Source: Prostheceraeus crozeri
Lineage: Eukaryota; Platyhelminthes; Polycladida; Euryleptidae
Assembly (NCBI GenBank): GCA_907163375.1
Contig: CAJQUW010004761.1
Coordinates: 107,772 to 171,771, forward strand
Direction: 5' to 3'
DNA length: 64,000 nucleotides
The notes under the pieces are model-generated. The model was not told the origin of the DNA, ran no database searches, and worked only from the letters and a program-made list of their open reading frames with translations. Made by a program: the position numbers and the translations under genes. How positions within the stretch are numbered: position 1 is the first letter of the stretch; every line of letters begins with the position of its first letter. Positions 29,703-42,769 of the stretch are shown here, in pieces.

Positions 29703-32700
29703 ATACTTAGTCTACGGTCTGACATTTGAGTTGAGCTTATTCCAAGTCGGAGTATTCAACAGTCCAACACAGCAGGATTTGACAACTCTCAAATTAGCAC
29801 ACTTGTAGCAGCTAGTCATTGCATTTGCTTTAAAATCTATAAATAATCTCTCAGACATTCATTGTGAATAAACTTGGCGGATTTTGTCTTGTTCTTCTAT
29901 ACCCTGCACGCACTTTACTCAAGCAATCACTCACTGCCTGAACTACCATCCCAGACTAGAAGTATCGTTCGCTTACAGTCATAGTTTGTTAGGAATCAGC
30001 ATGAGATGGATGAGAGCAGAGAAATTCTCTGAAAGTGTTAACGTCCCATCCGACTGAGTCCTGATTAATGATCCTTCTATTCTACCGAAATCTCTAATAC
30101 ATGATGGCAAATTAGCCTCATCATCCGTTTCTGATCATCCACGATTTATGAGGCGACTATGGATTTACAGACAAAACTACACGCGAACATTGGTAAACAC
30201 TTAACTTGTAGTAAACAGTTAACTTGTTGAACAAACACATTTCAGTGCATGTTTTTCAAAATTTAGATGCAATCGTTCACTTTCATGCATTTCCACATTA
30301 CTGTCATTTAAATATGAAATAATACATCGCAATCCATGAAATAATTTCCCCTTTATCATATTTCTCGCTCAGATCTCGACAAGCTCTGAAAAAGAAATCC
30401 TACAACATAAAAGAGAAACCTTATAACTAGGGTAAGTTTGTATGACATAAAAATGGAAATGATGTGACATACAAAAGCTTAAAATATAACCAAATATAAC
30501 CTAAAAACTTAAAAAGTGTCTTAAAAATCTTAAGTAGTAATTTAGTAAGATTCAAAAATATTAAAATATAGCAAAAATAATGTTTTCATTTTTAGGCAAA
30601 AAGTTAAAAAGTTGCGACAAATAAAACGATTTACTTCAAACTAATTTACTCATTTAGGCTGCCCATTTACAGCTTGTTGTACAAAGCAGCAATGCAATTT
30701 GCTACATTTGATGTTGAAAAATGTACAGTATGTCTTTGCATAGCATCTTCTTCAACATGGAGAGTTGGCTGTTGGCTGGCAAGGAAAGGCAGACGACAGA
30801 CGAGTCAATCCTGGCGCCGCCGGCAACATTCATATCTGTAGGCAATGCATGCATTGGAACTGTCCTCAGACTGCATCGCGCTGGAGAAGACCAATATTCC
30901 GTCATTCTGCAAGCATCGGTCATTTTCTATCTCCCTCTTCCCGGCAACTCTAGCAGTCTAAAACTACAGAATACTGACCAAAATGTCAGAAAATATGACA
31001 ATATTACCTTACCCATAAATATGACAAAATTGACCTACTTATAACTGAAATTTCGAATTTTTGAAAACTCAGTTTGCTTGCATAGAATATGCAAAATGCC
31101 GTCATGCATGTTTTTAACACTGTCTTTTGGGTGGCGATCTATTACTGGTGGCATTCTATGGATGTCGGTCTGTTTTTTAATGTTACTGATGGTAGAAGTT
31201 TTAAAAATGTCGCTAGTCATTGAAGCTTAATATGATGAGACGAATTACATATTTTACTGATTTCGATATTCAATAAATTGAATTTCAAGTATTTTCGATA
31301 ATAAGCATAAAGGCATAATTCTCCCGTAGAGGCTCAGCACTTGATAAGATGGCATACTGCATGGTAGACAGATTTATGTATATAGTGCATACTTTTTCTT
31401 GCATTTATTCACGAGTGATTCTATTGATTAAGTGTCAATAGTAGCAATAAAATGTAGTTCAAACTATGGAAACTATCACATATTGCGTCTGAAAATCGAA
31501 GTGAATCATGAATATAGTTGCTTTCAATTCTAAATAATCACTTTGTAGCTATATCGCAACAATTATTTCTGTGTTAATTGACCTATATGTAATTGGTTGC
31601 TGAGTCGTACACGGAACAGATGGCTGATAAGATATCTCTGATATAATTTGTATTCCGCACTAAGCAATTAATGTGCTTTAACTGCGCCATTTGCATTGCA
31701 CACCGACCACATAAATTAATTATTTTCCTAAGTTGATGTAACAACCGCAGTAATGAAAGCTTAACTTCGTCTAAAGTTTGTGGCTGAAATTAAACATTTT
31801 ACAGATTGCAACATCAATATTCGAAGTAATCCTTGCATAATTCCGAACTATCTTTCGATTTATTCCTGCTAAATATGTATTTTTGGTAAATGTCATAGAA
31901 TTCTTGTTGCAGTCATTACTCATGTCCGTGGTACAGATTGATGCATTTTACAATATATCTTGGGATGCTTTACTTATCAATCTACCCGACTATTGGAATC
32001 CTCAGATTCTCCAGTTCCTCATGTCAAAGTTGAAAACATAAAATGCAGTTAAACAAATGACAAAAAGAATATTTTGACATCCGCTTTAGGCACGCTCAAA
32101 ACACAAAAGAACATATTTTCTGAAAATGTCAACATGATTTTTTTTCAAATATTCAAAAGTACGCTTGGCTCTCTCACCTGATTGGCACTTTGGTCTGCTC
32201 ATTATCACTGTGAATTGAACATCGAGTTTGTTCACTTAGCTCATTTCTGTATGTCTTTTTACTGTGAGCTGTGATATCCAAAATGTGAATGCCTCTATAT
32301 CATCATCCCGTTTGAACTTCGTCTTCCAAAGTAAACGAGAATGGAATTTTTTGTGCTTCAGCACAAGGAGAAACTATGGCATCAATTTTGATGTGATTAA
32401 AACTTTACTTCTGTTTTTCTTTCATTGAATGCAGATGGAAAATTTCACGACTTTTATCAATTTCATATTAGCCTTCATTTTTGTATAAGAAATTATAATG
32501 CCGTTTCTATTTTTCATAGCGGACACGTTTTCACGTACGTTAACGGTAGTAACAATTCTGACGTATCATCGAGAAGTACTCTCGCAAAGAGCGCGTGCTA
32601 TGTTAAGTGATGTGCTTGTCATTTTCATAGGTAATTCGCTATGTAGAGCAGATTTGTGAACTCCCTATGATCGCGCAGGTATGCTGCATCACGTGGTCAC

Positions 32701-33462
32701 AAAAATGTCGATTGGATCAGATCTGTTTGAATTTTGATGCAGGCAGAACAAAGGAGCATGTCTCTTCAGCATGATACACAACTCGGTAGCTTGCGATGAT
32801 ACTCAAAAGCGAGAGTAAGAAATCATCAATTTTTGTTATCTCAATAAAGTCAGAATATGTGCTAGGCCAGCTCTGTCCTCTTCAATTCGATGCCCACTTG
32901 CCGTCTGGTCCTGCATTCTGGACATTGCGTGGGTTATTTTCATGGAAGCAAGTAAATCTTCATTGCTTCAACGGCAACTTATCACGGAGGTAATGAAAGT
33001 GTTCGCTGTTGATGAATGCGTTTTGGATCGAATATCTTCCAACCAAAGGTTACATTCTAATGGCGAACATCTCACTCTTGGGCCTTCTGGCAAGAGAAAA
33101 AAGTTCCGACAACCATCATGTCAAAAATGGTACGGCATCTCTCTGACAGGCATGCAAGAAATTCACGAATACTGCTACTGTTTCCAAGGTTGTCGTCTAA
33201 CTGTGCAAATCTTGTGAAGAAATGTGATTTGCCCTCTGATTGACTGAGACAAAGCAAATTGAATTGTTGTCTATTTTTCATAGTTGTTCAATGTGAATTG
33301 GAATTAAACTGTACAAAAATAAGTAAACATGCAAAATTACAAGTAAACAATAACGAAGCACCACACCCGCACGAGGCACAGAAAAAAGCAAGAAATTGAC
33401 AGCATCTGAGCTTGTGAATTCAACTTTGTCACTCTATAACTTTAAGAGTGAAATTTCATTCA
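29703..33462. other. AT-rich region without recognised genes
   Basis: About 3.8 kb. Only short frames (none above 107 codons) with no family resemblance. The frame at 30721-31044 overlaps others on both strands and has no domain. I see no tRNA, satellite or clear transposon end here. Single exons of a host gene could be hidden, since invertebrate exons can be short, but I cannot support one. Confidence 0.4.
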
Positions 33463-33545
33463 AACATGAAATGCTTCAGTTCCTCAGACGCTCAATTCAG
33501 GAAATGGTCGACACGCACGTGCAGAAATCCTGTCATGTGTGCACG
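33463..33545 (+). repeat. Dispersed repeat, copy 1
   Basis: About 75 bases around TTCAGTTCCTCAGACGCTCA and AGGAAATGGTCGACACGCAC, found again in inverted orientation at 36170-36245. No coding or TIR features; probably a piece of an unclassified dispersed element. Confidence 0.6.
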
Positions 33546-33689
33546 TGAGTGTTATAGTAGTAGCATGTCCTATATTTGTAATAAAATAATGCATATCGGA
33601 AGAAATACATTCGGTAATAATACAATTCTTTTCACAGAATGAAGATGCGTTGATAACATGAGGGAACATGGTAATTTATCAATTTATCA

Positions 33690-34260
33690 AAAGAAACCTA
33701 AAGCATTCCAGTCAATATCAAACACTAAGCCATACTGTTATACAAAATGGTACACGTCGGTATGAAAGATGGGCGACGAAAGTGAGTTCCAGTGGATGGT
33801 ATGACCAGCTGATGGGACAGACGAGATTGATTCAAATTCGCTGGGACAAGATGGTGAAGCAAATTGTCAGGATGCAATATGTCTTTAAATATCTTCAATG
33901 CTTGCATTTCTCGTCTCGTTGAAAGGGGCGTAAATTGATCACAATCGCAATCGGTACCGCAAATTATGCGATGGCAACGCTTGCGTACTTTTTCGAGTTT
34001 TTCTGAATTTTTCTGGCTTAGTCCAATATTTAACGGAGCGTTGTACTCCAGGGTAGACAAAATTAGTGTTGTGGACGAGTAATAGCTCCGTTTTCGACAA
34101 GGAATACTTCAAGCGCTTTATGATAAACAGTCTTTGACTAGCACGTCTGCACAAGAGTCGACAAATGTATCCCATGTTAAGCTCGCGCTATAAGTGACTC
34201 AGAATCTTCAGTTGATTTTCAAACTTGATGTTTGTTGGAGATAAGGATATGGATATTTTT
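33690..34260 (-). mobile_element. LINE 3' fragment (CR1/Jockey-type)
   Basis: Leftward pieces in two frames match the region after the reverse-transcriptase palm of CR1/Jockey-type LINEs: RRASQRLFIIKRLKYSLSKT near 34120, and further on LEYNAPLN, then KNSEKLEKVRKRCHRIICG and a RRE motif near 33900. The equivalent full sequence usually reads A.QRLY.L..LK, RPVLEYA..W, IE..QKRAL.II. The 5' truncation at about 34260 and one frame change make it an ordinary dead-on-arrival LINE copy. Confidence 0.65.
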
Positions 34261-35914
34261 GGCTCTTTATACGAATCATGCATGCATCCTACATTCGCTA
34301 ATTGCTGCACCTTTTTCCATTCTATTTAAAACTTATCGCATTCAATTTAAAATCGGTTGCTTTCAATTTAAACATTCACTTTAAAACAAGATTCATTATA
34401 TAGCAAGAACAAATCTACATTAAAACAATCAATGATGACCCAACATTTCATGATGTATGTATAAAACATGAATTCTGCTGAAGTTACACGAATCTTCCAA
34501 ATATTGTATCACAAGAAGCAATGAATAATTGAGCTTTTTATCCAAAGAAAGTTATCTGCTCACCAATGTAAGACTAAGCAACACTAAAAACGCAAAACAG
34601 TCTAAACAGAGCACTGCAAGTCTTTCCTGTCCACAACATTTACGTAAAATCGTTGTGCAGGTTTGTAATGTTGCTCAAATGCACTTAAATCACTTCCAGC
34701 GCCCTGTCACGTATAGCTTCAATCACTCGATGTTTATGCTCAGTTTGGGTGAGTTTACCTGAGCCATTCAAAGTTTCAGTCATTTGAGAGCTCATGTCAT
34801 TTTTCCACTTGCTCCTCACAGATGACCAAAGGTATTCGATAGGGCTCAAGGGATCTGAATATCAGGAGCAATCTTCAGGATGCGCAATCAGCAGTATTCA
34901 GGGTTTGAAGCTATGAAATTCTCGACTTCAAGTGATGGAACTTGACAGGAGAGTGAGAGCAACTCAATTTGATTGTTTCAATGTAGTTTTGTTTTTATTA
35001 TGGAGTGAATCTCGCTTTGAATTGAATGAGACAAGCTTTAGACGGAATAAACTCGTTTAAGGTTGAATAGAACAAGTCTAAACTGAGTAGAACATTTTAA
35101 ATAAAATGGAACAAGTTTTAATTAGAATGAACAAGGAGGTGTGCGGTGGTCCCAAAAACTAGTCTCAGCCCCTCCCGAAAAAACCAGAAGAACTCGAAAC
35201 TGACCCTGCCCGAATGTTGCCTGCCAACCCGACCCGGACCCAAACATGTAATTACTTAAAAGCAACCCGAGACTTACCAGAAACTTTGGATAATAATTAA
35301 AATTTACTCAATCACTCGATCAGCAAATTTTAGAATAATAAAAAGAACAAATGTGATGCAACCGGTTTTATAAGAACACAAAAATAAAAATGCGGACAAC
35401 AAACTCTGAGCAACAAATTGCGAAATAGGAAAATTTGAGTAACGAACTAACTGAATAACAAAGTGTGAAAGTGAACATGCTCAAATGTGATGATTTTTTC
35501 ACGAAATCTGAACCGGACTCGAACCCGATCGGGTGCTATGGCATCAGTATTAGTCAGTAATCAGTAAGTGATTATAAATGTGCATGTTTATCTATGCATG
35601 CCTACACATCTCACAGAATTTCATATTTAGCGTAGGCGTTTCATGTTTTTATTACTGCCGGTGCACCCTACGTTTTTGCATTAATCTGCATTTTATCAAT
35701 GATTTCAAAACATTCATGTAGAGCACTCTGTATTAGGTTATAAGGGAATCATATCAAAAGGAGGCATTAACAACTATCTCAGAATTTATTAGAACATGAA
35801 CACAATAGTAACAATTGATGAGGTTTTATGCGATGATGGTTTAAGACTGTGTCAGACTTTAATCTGGAGCGTTGTGATCTTTTAGCTCGGATGTCTTTCC
35901 TGTCGACTTCCAAT
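34261..35914. other. AT-rich region without recognised genes
   Basis: No gene seen. Repeated short AATGGAACAAG/AATAGAACAAG-type words around 35030-35140, and CCCG-rich words (CCCGACCCGGACCC near 35232; CCGGACTCGAACCCGATCGGG near 35512) may be remnants of element ends. The second resembles CCCGAACCCAATCGGG at 47799. Confidence 0.35.
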
Positions 35915-35988
35915 GATGCCCTCTGGGCTCGACTAGACCGAAAGATCGCTAGTCAAAGCACTTAACCGCTGTGCCATGGAGACCACAT
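35915..35988 (-). repeat. tRNA-derived SINE head (degenerate)
   Basis: Read leftward, this stretch has TGGCACAGCGGTTAAGTGC, a good RNA polymerase III A box in tRNA context, followed by GACTAGCGATCTTTCGGTC, an anticodon/variable-arm-like part, and a decayed B box (TCTAGTCGAGCCC where GGTTCGAGTCCC is expected). It could be a tRNA pseudogene, but the altered B box and lack of a paired acceptor stem make a SINE 5' head more likely. Confidence 0.55.
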
Positions 35989-36169
35989 GATGTTTCACAT
36001 CTTTGCTCTTAGAAACGATATGTAAAGATATACTTCGGACATAAATGTAATTGTATAAAGCCGTAGAGCTTTTGCATGCACTCGTAGGCATGTAAGATAT
36101 ACATGCACATATATGCACGCATGTGTGATGTCTGTAAAGCACCATACATAGGTTTTTCGGACTTCCATC

Positions 36170-36245
36170 ATATGGATGAGAGGATTTCTCCACGTGCATG
36201 TCGACCATTTCCTGAAGTGCTTGATTGAGGAACTGAGGAATAGAT
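36170..36245 (-). repeat. Dispersed repeat, copy 2
   Basis: Inverted copy of 33463-33545 (reverse complement contains CAGTTCCTCAATCAAGC and GGAAATGGTCGACATGCACG). Divergence is perhaps one base in seven by eye, so both are fairly old. Confidence 0.6.
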
Positions 36246-36329
36246 GTTGAAGTGAAGATTCATTCTTGAGATTGGATCCTTTATCCGAACTAGAGTTAGC
36301 ACCATTTTCAAGCATCAACATGGAATTCC

Positions 36330-39300
36330 TCTGACAAACACTACAGAAGAGTATATAATATAATTAATTCTGTGTTAATGAAAAACTTTGAGCTCCATTT
36401 GCGCAGATCAGAATTGCATTGCAGAGCCCGCATATTTAAAAAGAAAGCTATCCTAACATTTTCAAAAAAGAGATGTTTCTTTCGTGTTGTAAACATGCTT
36501 AAAGTCTATTTCTGACCCTATTTTTACACCAGTCATTATATCCATAAGATAGAATCTAAATGAATAATTAATTATGAATTCAGTGCACATTTGAAGTTAC
36601 AAATGCACAATATTTCATACTCTTTTGAATGAAGAAACATCAAAATAATGTTCAGGAGTTGACTGCAGATTTTTTCAATAGTAATAAAGCATGCGATGAC
36701 GTTTTCGCAACTCAAAAAAGCATAGAAGAAGCAGAAACATGCTTATAACGGAAAAACCTGTTTGTTTGCTTAATTCCGAAAAACATGCTTCTATCAACCT
36801 GGCTGATTTGTGATTAGAAAATTAACAACAAATATATAGATCAAAGAAGTATACCTAATTGTTTTGGCCACAATGATGGTAATTTTAACCAAATTTGCTG
36901 AATGTATTCAGAAATTGCATCTGAGTTCATATAACCGAGCACATGGGACTGATAAGTGCATTGAATAGAACCTAAGCATGTGTATACGAAACATGGAAGA
37001 ATTTCATTTAAAAGTTAACATTCCATTGTATCTACAAAATGACATACTACACTTCTAATTGGACTGTAAAGGAGATGGACCAACTTTGAGATGGACGACT
37101 TACAAACAGCCTATCAAAAGAGCACAAGATGAAGAAAGAGATACAAAAAGCTACTTAAAGCGCCATAACTAAACGATGTAATAAGGAGTATTTACACAAC
37201 ACTTGAATTTCCAATGCTCTTTCTGATATAATTGCTTTATTTGCATGTCATAATGCATTCGGACATGACATTACAGTTTATACAATTGAAAAGTAATGCA
37301 TCTGTTCTATAAGAGAATATCTAAACAAAATCACGGACTAAGCGTATTTAATGGGAGAGCAGTCATATTGGGATGTCTTGGATTTCACACTCCTTAGATT
37401 CCCTTGTCGACTCGTTAGTATAAGTGGAGTCCAAAGGATAAGAAGGACACAATACTTTCTTCGCTAAACCCACACCTAGGCCATCTCAAAACTCAATAAA
37501 TTTCTTTTTGCGAAGTAGGTCAAATATTCTGTGCAAACGATCTTTAAACTTTATTAGATTAATCATAGGTACGGCATTTTCTGATGCTATACCAGGCAGG
37601 GTGTAGGTCTTATCATGGTGCAAAACACACTCCATAGTCTTGTGAGCTTCCGACAGGATGTGTTGCAAGAGTGAGTATTCCATGACAAATCGCAATCACT
37701 TGTAAGGTCTAACAATTTCGTTGAGGATACTACTTGGATAGCCGAATTGGAGTGAGGATTTTCAATAGAGATAATAAGCTGTTAAAAGTCAATGCTTGTG
37801 ATTGTGACGTGACCAATAAACATTGTGATAAATTTCTTTCATTAGGCCTCATCTTTATCATCACGAACAAAATGCAACAGACACGTCATCGGCGAATCTG
37901 TTAATAGTTCTTAAATTCATATTTATAGGACAAAGTGCTCACTCATTTTGAAAATCGTTACCAGACAACATAGGTTGCAAAAAAATCGTCAAAAATAATT
38001 TTCTCAACAGAGCATTGCTCAGAAAATTCGAGTATACGATGCATGTTTAGTGGATAGACTTAACTTGATCAAGCAGATTCTCAACATTCGAACTGTCTTC
38101 GATCGTTATGAGATTTTAGCAACAAACATCAGTCTTTATTAATGCAATGTTTTTCTCAATGAAGCGCGAAATGGGATTGATTTGATATCCATAAAATCGT
38201 TCAAAAAATTAGTCGAAATTCGCTCTCTCATTTCAAAGAGATTGAAGCAAACACTGCTGCGCATTCAAAAGAAGTCACGATTCCACTGAAATGTGCTTCT
38301 TTGTAAGATAATTGATCTTGACGAAATGCCAAATTGAAACTTGGTTCGTGATAAATTGATTTTATTAATCAAGTGATGCGGAATTCGCAAGTTTAGTAAA
38401 GTTACCGCAGAAGAAGATCAATCTGAAACGAAAAATAACAAAATTTATAAAATCATTTCTAAATCCTTCTCCGCAAGTTGAAACACTTCTCTTGAAACAC
38501 AGTGATGCAATAAATTTTCATGAAATGTTGAAAGAAAATTCTAGTAGAGCATGTGAAATATTTTCCATGGATGCTCAACGAGAGCACTGTGAGAAGCCAG
38601 CAAATGAAAATAAGGATTCATCGTCTTAGGTAGCTTACATGTCTGTTACCCATCGCTAGAAGTCATCACCACAGTGTAGAAGACTCGAGAATTACTTTTT
38701 TGTTGATGGACTTGCGAATCGACAAATGTGGAATCGAATCGTATCATACAAAACTTACACAGGCATTTTGCCTTCGCTTATTTTTTTGATTTGCGAGGTA
38801 CTTACCCAACTACGCTGTTAGTCAAAATGAAAGCATGTTTGGCAAATAGGATTCTGATAATCATGCTTTTGACATGGCTGCTGACCGCTGCAATGACATT
38901 TTGGCTCTCAAAAAGAAGTGTGCGTTGAAAATGAAGCAACTTTAATTTTCTAAGACTGTCTACCAGTGATGGAACCGCGCTGCTGTCTACTATGCTTTCT
39001 AAACCTATGTATTTCGAATGACACCTTGACCTATGTGGTGAGCAAAATGGTGGATATTGATGCGGCATTGTCCTGATGTGATTGTTATGCGACTTTCCCT
39101 TGTCCTAATTTTACAAGAACAGGCAACCTGATGATAACAGGTAGGTTCAAGAATTTGTGAATGCTCCATCTTCATTCCTCTATCATATCGACGTAAGGTA
39201 TTGGCTTCGATCGTTCAGTCAATTGATCAATGATGAACTTCATTCTTTACACCATTTTTCTTTACCGATTATGAACTATTCCAAAAAATTTCAACTGCCG

Positions 39301-40234
39301 GTTATAGTCTCAGCAAGGCGTAGCAGATTCTGTATCATTTTGATGTCAAATCTTTATAATGACGGATTCAAACTTTAATCTTTCTCTGAATCACCTCTTT
39401 GTTAAGACCTTTTTTTCTTTACACTTTATTTCCATGACTTGACTAACTTGCGTTTCCCCACGATTACCATTATTGGGGATCTTTTGAAATACACGCTCAT
39501 TATTATCACTATTGTAAGGCGCAGGTTTGTAATTTCAAAAAGTCCCTCTGATATTACACGACACTGTGAACACAACCTCTATCAATCCTTGGCCCGGAAA
39601 GCACAAATTTTCGAAGATGAGTAGATTCTTCATTTCCATCAGATTATTTCTTTTGATTTCAAGAGGCACATGCAAGTGCAGTGCCGTAATTATCACAAAG
39701 GACTTAAAAATGTGCAACAATACACATTAGTTTTTACATGCTTGAGCTAGCCGTGCTTAGAAAGTATGGAAGATCGGGCTTATAATCCCAAGTTTCAGTT
39801 CTAACTTTTCAGGTACCCGGGTTTACAATATAAAGCTATCTCAGCAGCAAATAGCAATGATTCGACTAGCTCTTAGCAACCGACGTCTTTCAACAGAATC
39901 AAGCGTCTTGCGATGTCACGAATGAGAAGGGACTTTTTCAAATCAAAATGAACAATTTTTGAACATCCGAGCGACCTGATTCCAAGATTTTCGGATCACA
40001 ATTTTGCATCAAATCGAATCTTGAATCAGCATGAGATTTTCGAATGAAATTGAACACTCAAAGCTTCACATATCCCTAGTATTTCGTTTGAGGACTTCTT
40101 TTGATTAAGTCCTTCTTCACAATCCTGTCCGATCTTCTAGTACCTCAGCAACATACATGTAGCACGACTTAGCAGTCACAGTCCGGCATCCACATCGAGG
40201 TTCTGCTGGGAACGAGGTCGAAAATGAGACTTTC
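36330..40234. other. AT-rich region without recognised genes
   Basis: Nearly 4 kb with only short frames and no domain I can name. The leftward frame at 37486-37695 (69 codons) has no relatives that I recognise. No tandem array or transposon termini were seen. Confidence 0.4.
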
Positions 40235-40390
40235 AATAAATGATGCGCACCCCATGCCTACTACGAATCTGCACGTCTGCCGAGTTCTAGTTAGTTCCTC
40301 CTCTTGTCAGCCAGGATCAAAGAAAAACACATGCTAATCCAACGAGACGCCCAATGGGACGCAGATTGCGGTTTCTGGCAAAAATGAGAT
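40235..40390 (+). repeat. Dispersed repeat family C, copy 1
   Basis: Contains TGCCTACTACGAATCTGCAC, then TTCCTCCTCTTGTCAGCCAG and ATCAAAGAAAAACACATGCT. The same series of words recurs inverted at 42600-42760 and directly at 45405-45500. No pol III boxes or terminal repeats could be defined. Confidence 0.6.
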
Positions 40391-40556
40391 TTTCTATATT
40401 TCTTTAATATACAGGGTGCGAGAAAAGTCTTTGCGGATTTTTGATAACTCTATATTTAGTTATTGTATGGTGAATTGTTTTACTTTATTTTCATTTTTCT
40501 TTGAACAAACCCATCTAGAAATAAAAACTAAACATTCCATGTACTCATTGACATTT

Positions 40557-41605
40557 TTATTCTTCAAATAGCTCACCGTCATGCTCAATGCACTTCAGAA
40601 AACGTTTCTGAAAATTCCTCAACGAATCACGGTAGTAAGAGAGAGCAATGTTGTTCATTTGTTGCTCAATCTCTTCCCCCAAGTCCTGAATGTTCCTGTA
40701 AATAAAACCTGGAGGATAAACCAATTGCCGCAGGTGACTCCAGAACCAAAAGTCACAGGGTGTCAAGTCCGGCGATCTTGCTGGCCATTCAATAGGTCCT
40801 CTCCTGCCGATCCAGCGATTGGACAAATGAGTCTCTAGAATTTGACGCGCTGAAAGAGAGTAATGGGGAGGCGCTCCGTCTTGCTGGAACAGAAGGGTTC
40901 TTTCAGTGCCACGAGAGAAATAAGGAACGACTTGGTTCAACAGAAGATCAGAATATCTCTTTCCATTCATGGTTTCTGAACTGATATCGTAGAGAAGAAG
41001 TCCGGAATAGCCTATACAGGCCCACACGGTGAGGCTAGGAGTCTTGCCTGGGTTGGTCATTCTAATATTCGGGTTCGTCGTAGTCCAGAAGTGCACATTG
41101 TGCTTGTTGATGTTGCCTGTCAACGACATGACACACTCGTCCGAAAATGTTAGCTTTCGGAGGAAAGCATGATCTTCTCTCGATTTTCTCCTCATTTCTT
41201 CACAAAATTGCAAGCGGCGGTCTTCGTCCCCATCACAAAGAAATTGAGAATATAGCGGCTTGTATGGATGATAATGCTCGGCTTTTAGAACTTTTCGGAC
41301 AGTGAAATCAGAGATCCCGACATCCCTCGATATCGCTCTTGTCGAAGTTGAAGGATTTTCAGTGACAGCTTCAGTTACCTTTTGCCTGTTTTCATCTCCA
41401 GATGCTGTTATGGGTCTGCCACTTCTGGGTCGGTCGTGAGACAGGCTGCCGGTTTCAAGAAGTTTGTTCTTCCAATACAAGATTGTCTCGACGATGGGGG
41501 TTCCTTGTTAAATTTCTCTCTGAATTGACGAGCACTTTCTTCACAGTTGAAAGAAATGGCCCACGATGTGCAATAAACTTTTTCTATTGTCGAGAATTCC
41601 ATCAC
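40557..41605 (-). pseudogene. Mariner transposase with one frameshift
   Basis: The N-terminal 65-residue frame (41605-41408, EFSTIEKVYCTSW, SARQFREKF) is the first helix-turn-helix; the main frame (41480-40557, 307 residues) holds the second helix-turn-helix (STSTRAISRDVGISDFTVRK) and the catalytic core: D in LTFSDECVM, D in LFQQDGAPPHY, and D in RSPDLTPCDFWFW, 41 residues after the second, hence DD41D. A frameshift near 41478 separates the two frames, so the gene is no longer functional though the triad is kept. The protein cuts at the terminal repeats and inserts at TA. Confidence 0.88.
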
Positions 41606-41689
41606 AATATCAAATTACTCACATCCATCAGTGTATCGAGTTTATAAACACAGTGTATAAAATGTATTGATTAAAATTAAAAATCACGT

Positions 41690-41990
41690 AGTAAGATTCA
41701 AATGTGAAATCTATGCTGGTCAGCAAAAATAAGTGGCATAGCTTTTCAAGGCATAACATTTATTAAGGTTAATCATCCATGGTTTAGTCCGTCATTTAAT
41801 GATCGATCCTCGAAGTTAGATTTAAATTTGAAATCTATGGAGTTCAGCAAAAACGAGTGGCATAGCTATTTGAAGCACAACTTTGTTGATTTGATTAAAA
41901 TGAGATCAAATCTCGTAGCTAGATTCAAATGTGAAATCCATGGAGCTCAGGAAAAACAAGTGGCATAGCTTTTTAAAGCATCGAAAATAT
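41690..41990. repeat. Three degenerate tandem repeats in the mariner leader
   Basis: Units starting near 41692, 41817 and 41931 share AGATTCAAATGTGAAATC, TCAGCAAAAA and AGTGGCATAGCTTTT. Spacing is about 115-125 bases. They lie between the transposase N-terminus and the right inverted repeat. Confidence 0.7.
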
Positions 41991-42228
41991 CACAATGAAA
42001 TGCCGAGTTTACAAAACGCATGGAAAGTAATCAATTTCAATTTTGTTGATTGAATAGCATAAAGCTCACTATGTGTTAAATCTGAAGACTTGGCATGCAT
42101 AATAGTCGAGTGACAGAGTTATCTACAAACGCATTGCCACATATTGGTCACTGAAGAAATGATATTTGATCATTGAATAGCAAAATATAAAGTTGACAAA
42201 AATCCGCAAGGACTTTTCTCGCACCCTG

Positions 42229-42251
42229 TATATACATATATATATACATAC

Positions 42252-42304
<53 letters not shown>
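42229..42304. repeat. TA/CATA microsatellite
   Basis: Mostly (TA)n with ACAT interruptions, directly beside the mariner end. Confidence 0.9.
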
Positions 42305-42308
<4 letters not shown>

Positions 42309-42599
42309 CACATAATATCTATAACATATATGTGGTCACAACTTTTTACATGGAATGTCTTCAGGTCATTTCCTATCATGTTTATGCACCCTTATTTATA
42401 AAGCTAGACACTTTCAGATTTGGCAAGTTTCCTGATGTTGGCAAGCACAAGCATTTTGAGCAATTTAGTCCACTTTTAATCACATTCTCGTATACATAGT
42501 TGATCAGAAACATGATTATGATACATGATCATTATGGGAAATGACCAGAAGACATTCCATGTAAAATATTATGGCTCCAGGCTTGTTGCTTTTCGCTTA

Positions 42600-42760
42600 A
42601 TAATTGAAAACATAGGAATTTTCATTTCAACCAAAAGCTGCAATCTGCGACCCATTGGATTAACGTTTTTCTTTGATTCTATCTGTCAAGAAGAGGAACC
42701 ACTTGTAACTCGCAGACACGCAGATTAGTAGTAGGCATAGGGTGCACATAGATCTGTGAA
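42600..42760 (-). repeat. Dispersed repeat family C, copy 2
   Basis: Inverted relative of 40235-40390: the reverse complement has CCTATGCCTACTACTAATC, TGGTTCCTCTTCTTGACAG and ATCAAAGAAAAACGTTAATC in the same order. Confidence 0.6.
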
Positions 42761-42769
42761 AGTCTCCTA

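Larger units (their letters stand above)
40412..42228 (-). mobile_element. Mariner-like transposon (DD41D)
   Basis: A 1,817-bp element flanked by TA dinucleotides, with inverted ends CAGGGTGCGAGAAAAGTC (about 33 bp, one or two mismatches). It contains one leftward transposase gene and a 500-base leader with three degenerate tandem repeats. TA target, CAGGG-type ends and transposase type all agree with the Tc1/mariner superfamily. The right end abuts a TA microsatellite, a likely insertion preference or later expansion. Confidence 0.92.

Noticed and set aside
35915-35988. A functional tRNA gene
   Set aside because: The A box is good, but the B box is altered and no acceptor stem pairs, so a SINE head is more likely.
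42170-42379. Frame with Tyr-Ile repeats
   Set aside because: A translation of the TA microsatellite; the same holds for 47899-48096.
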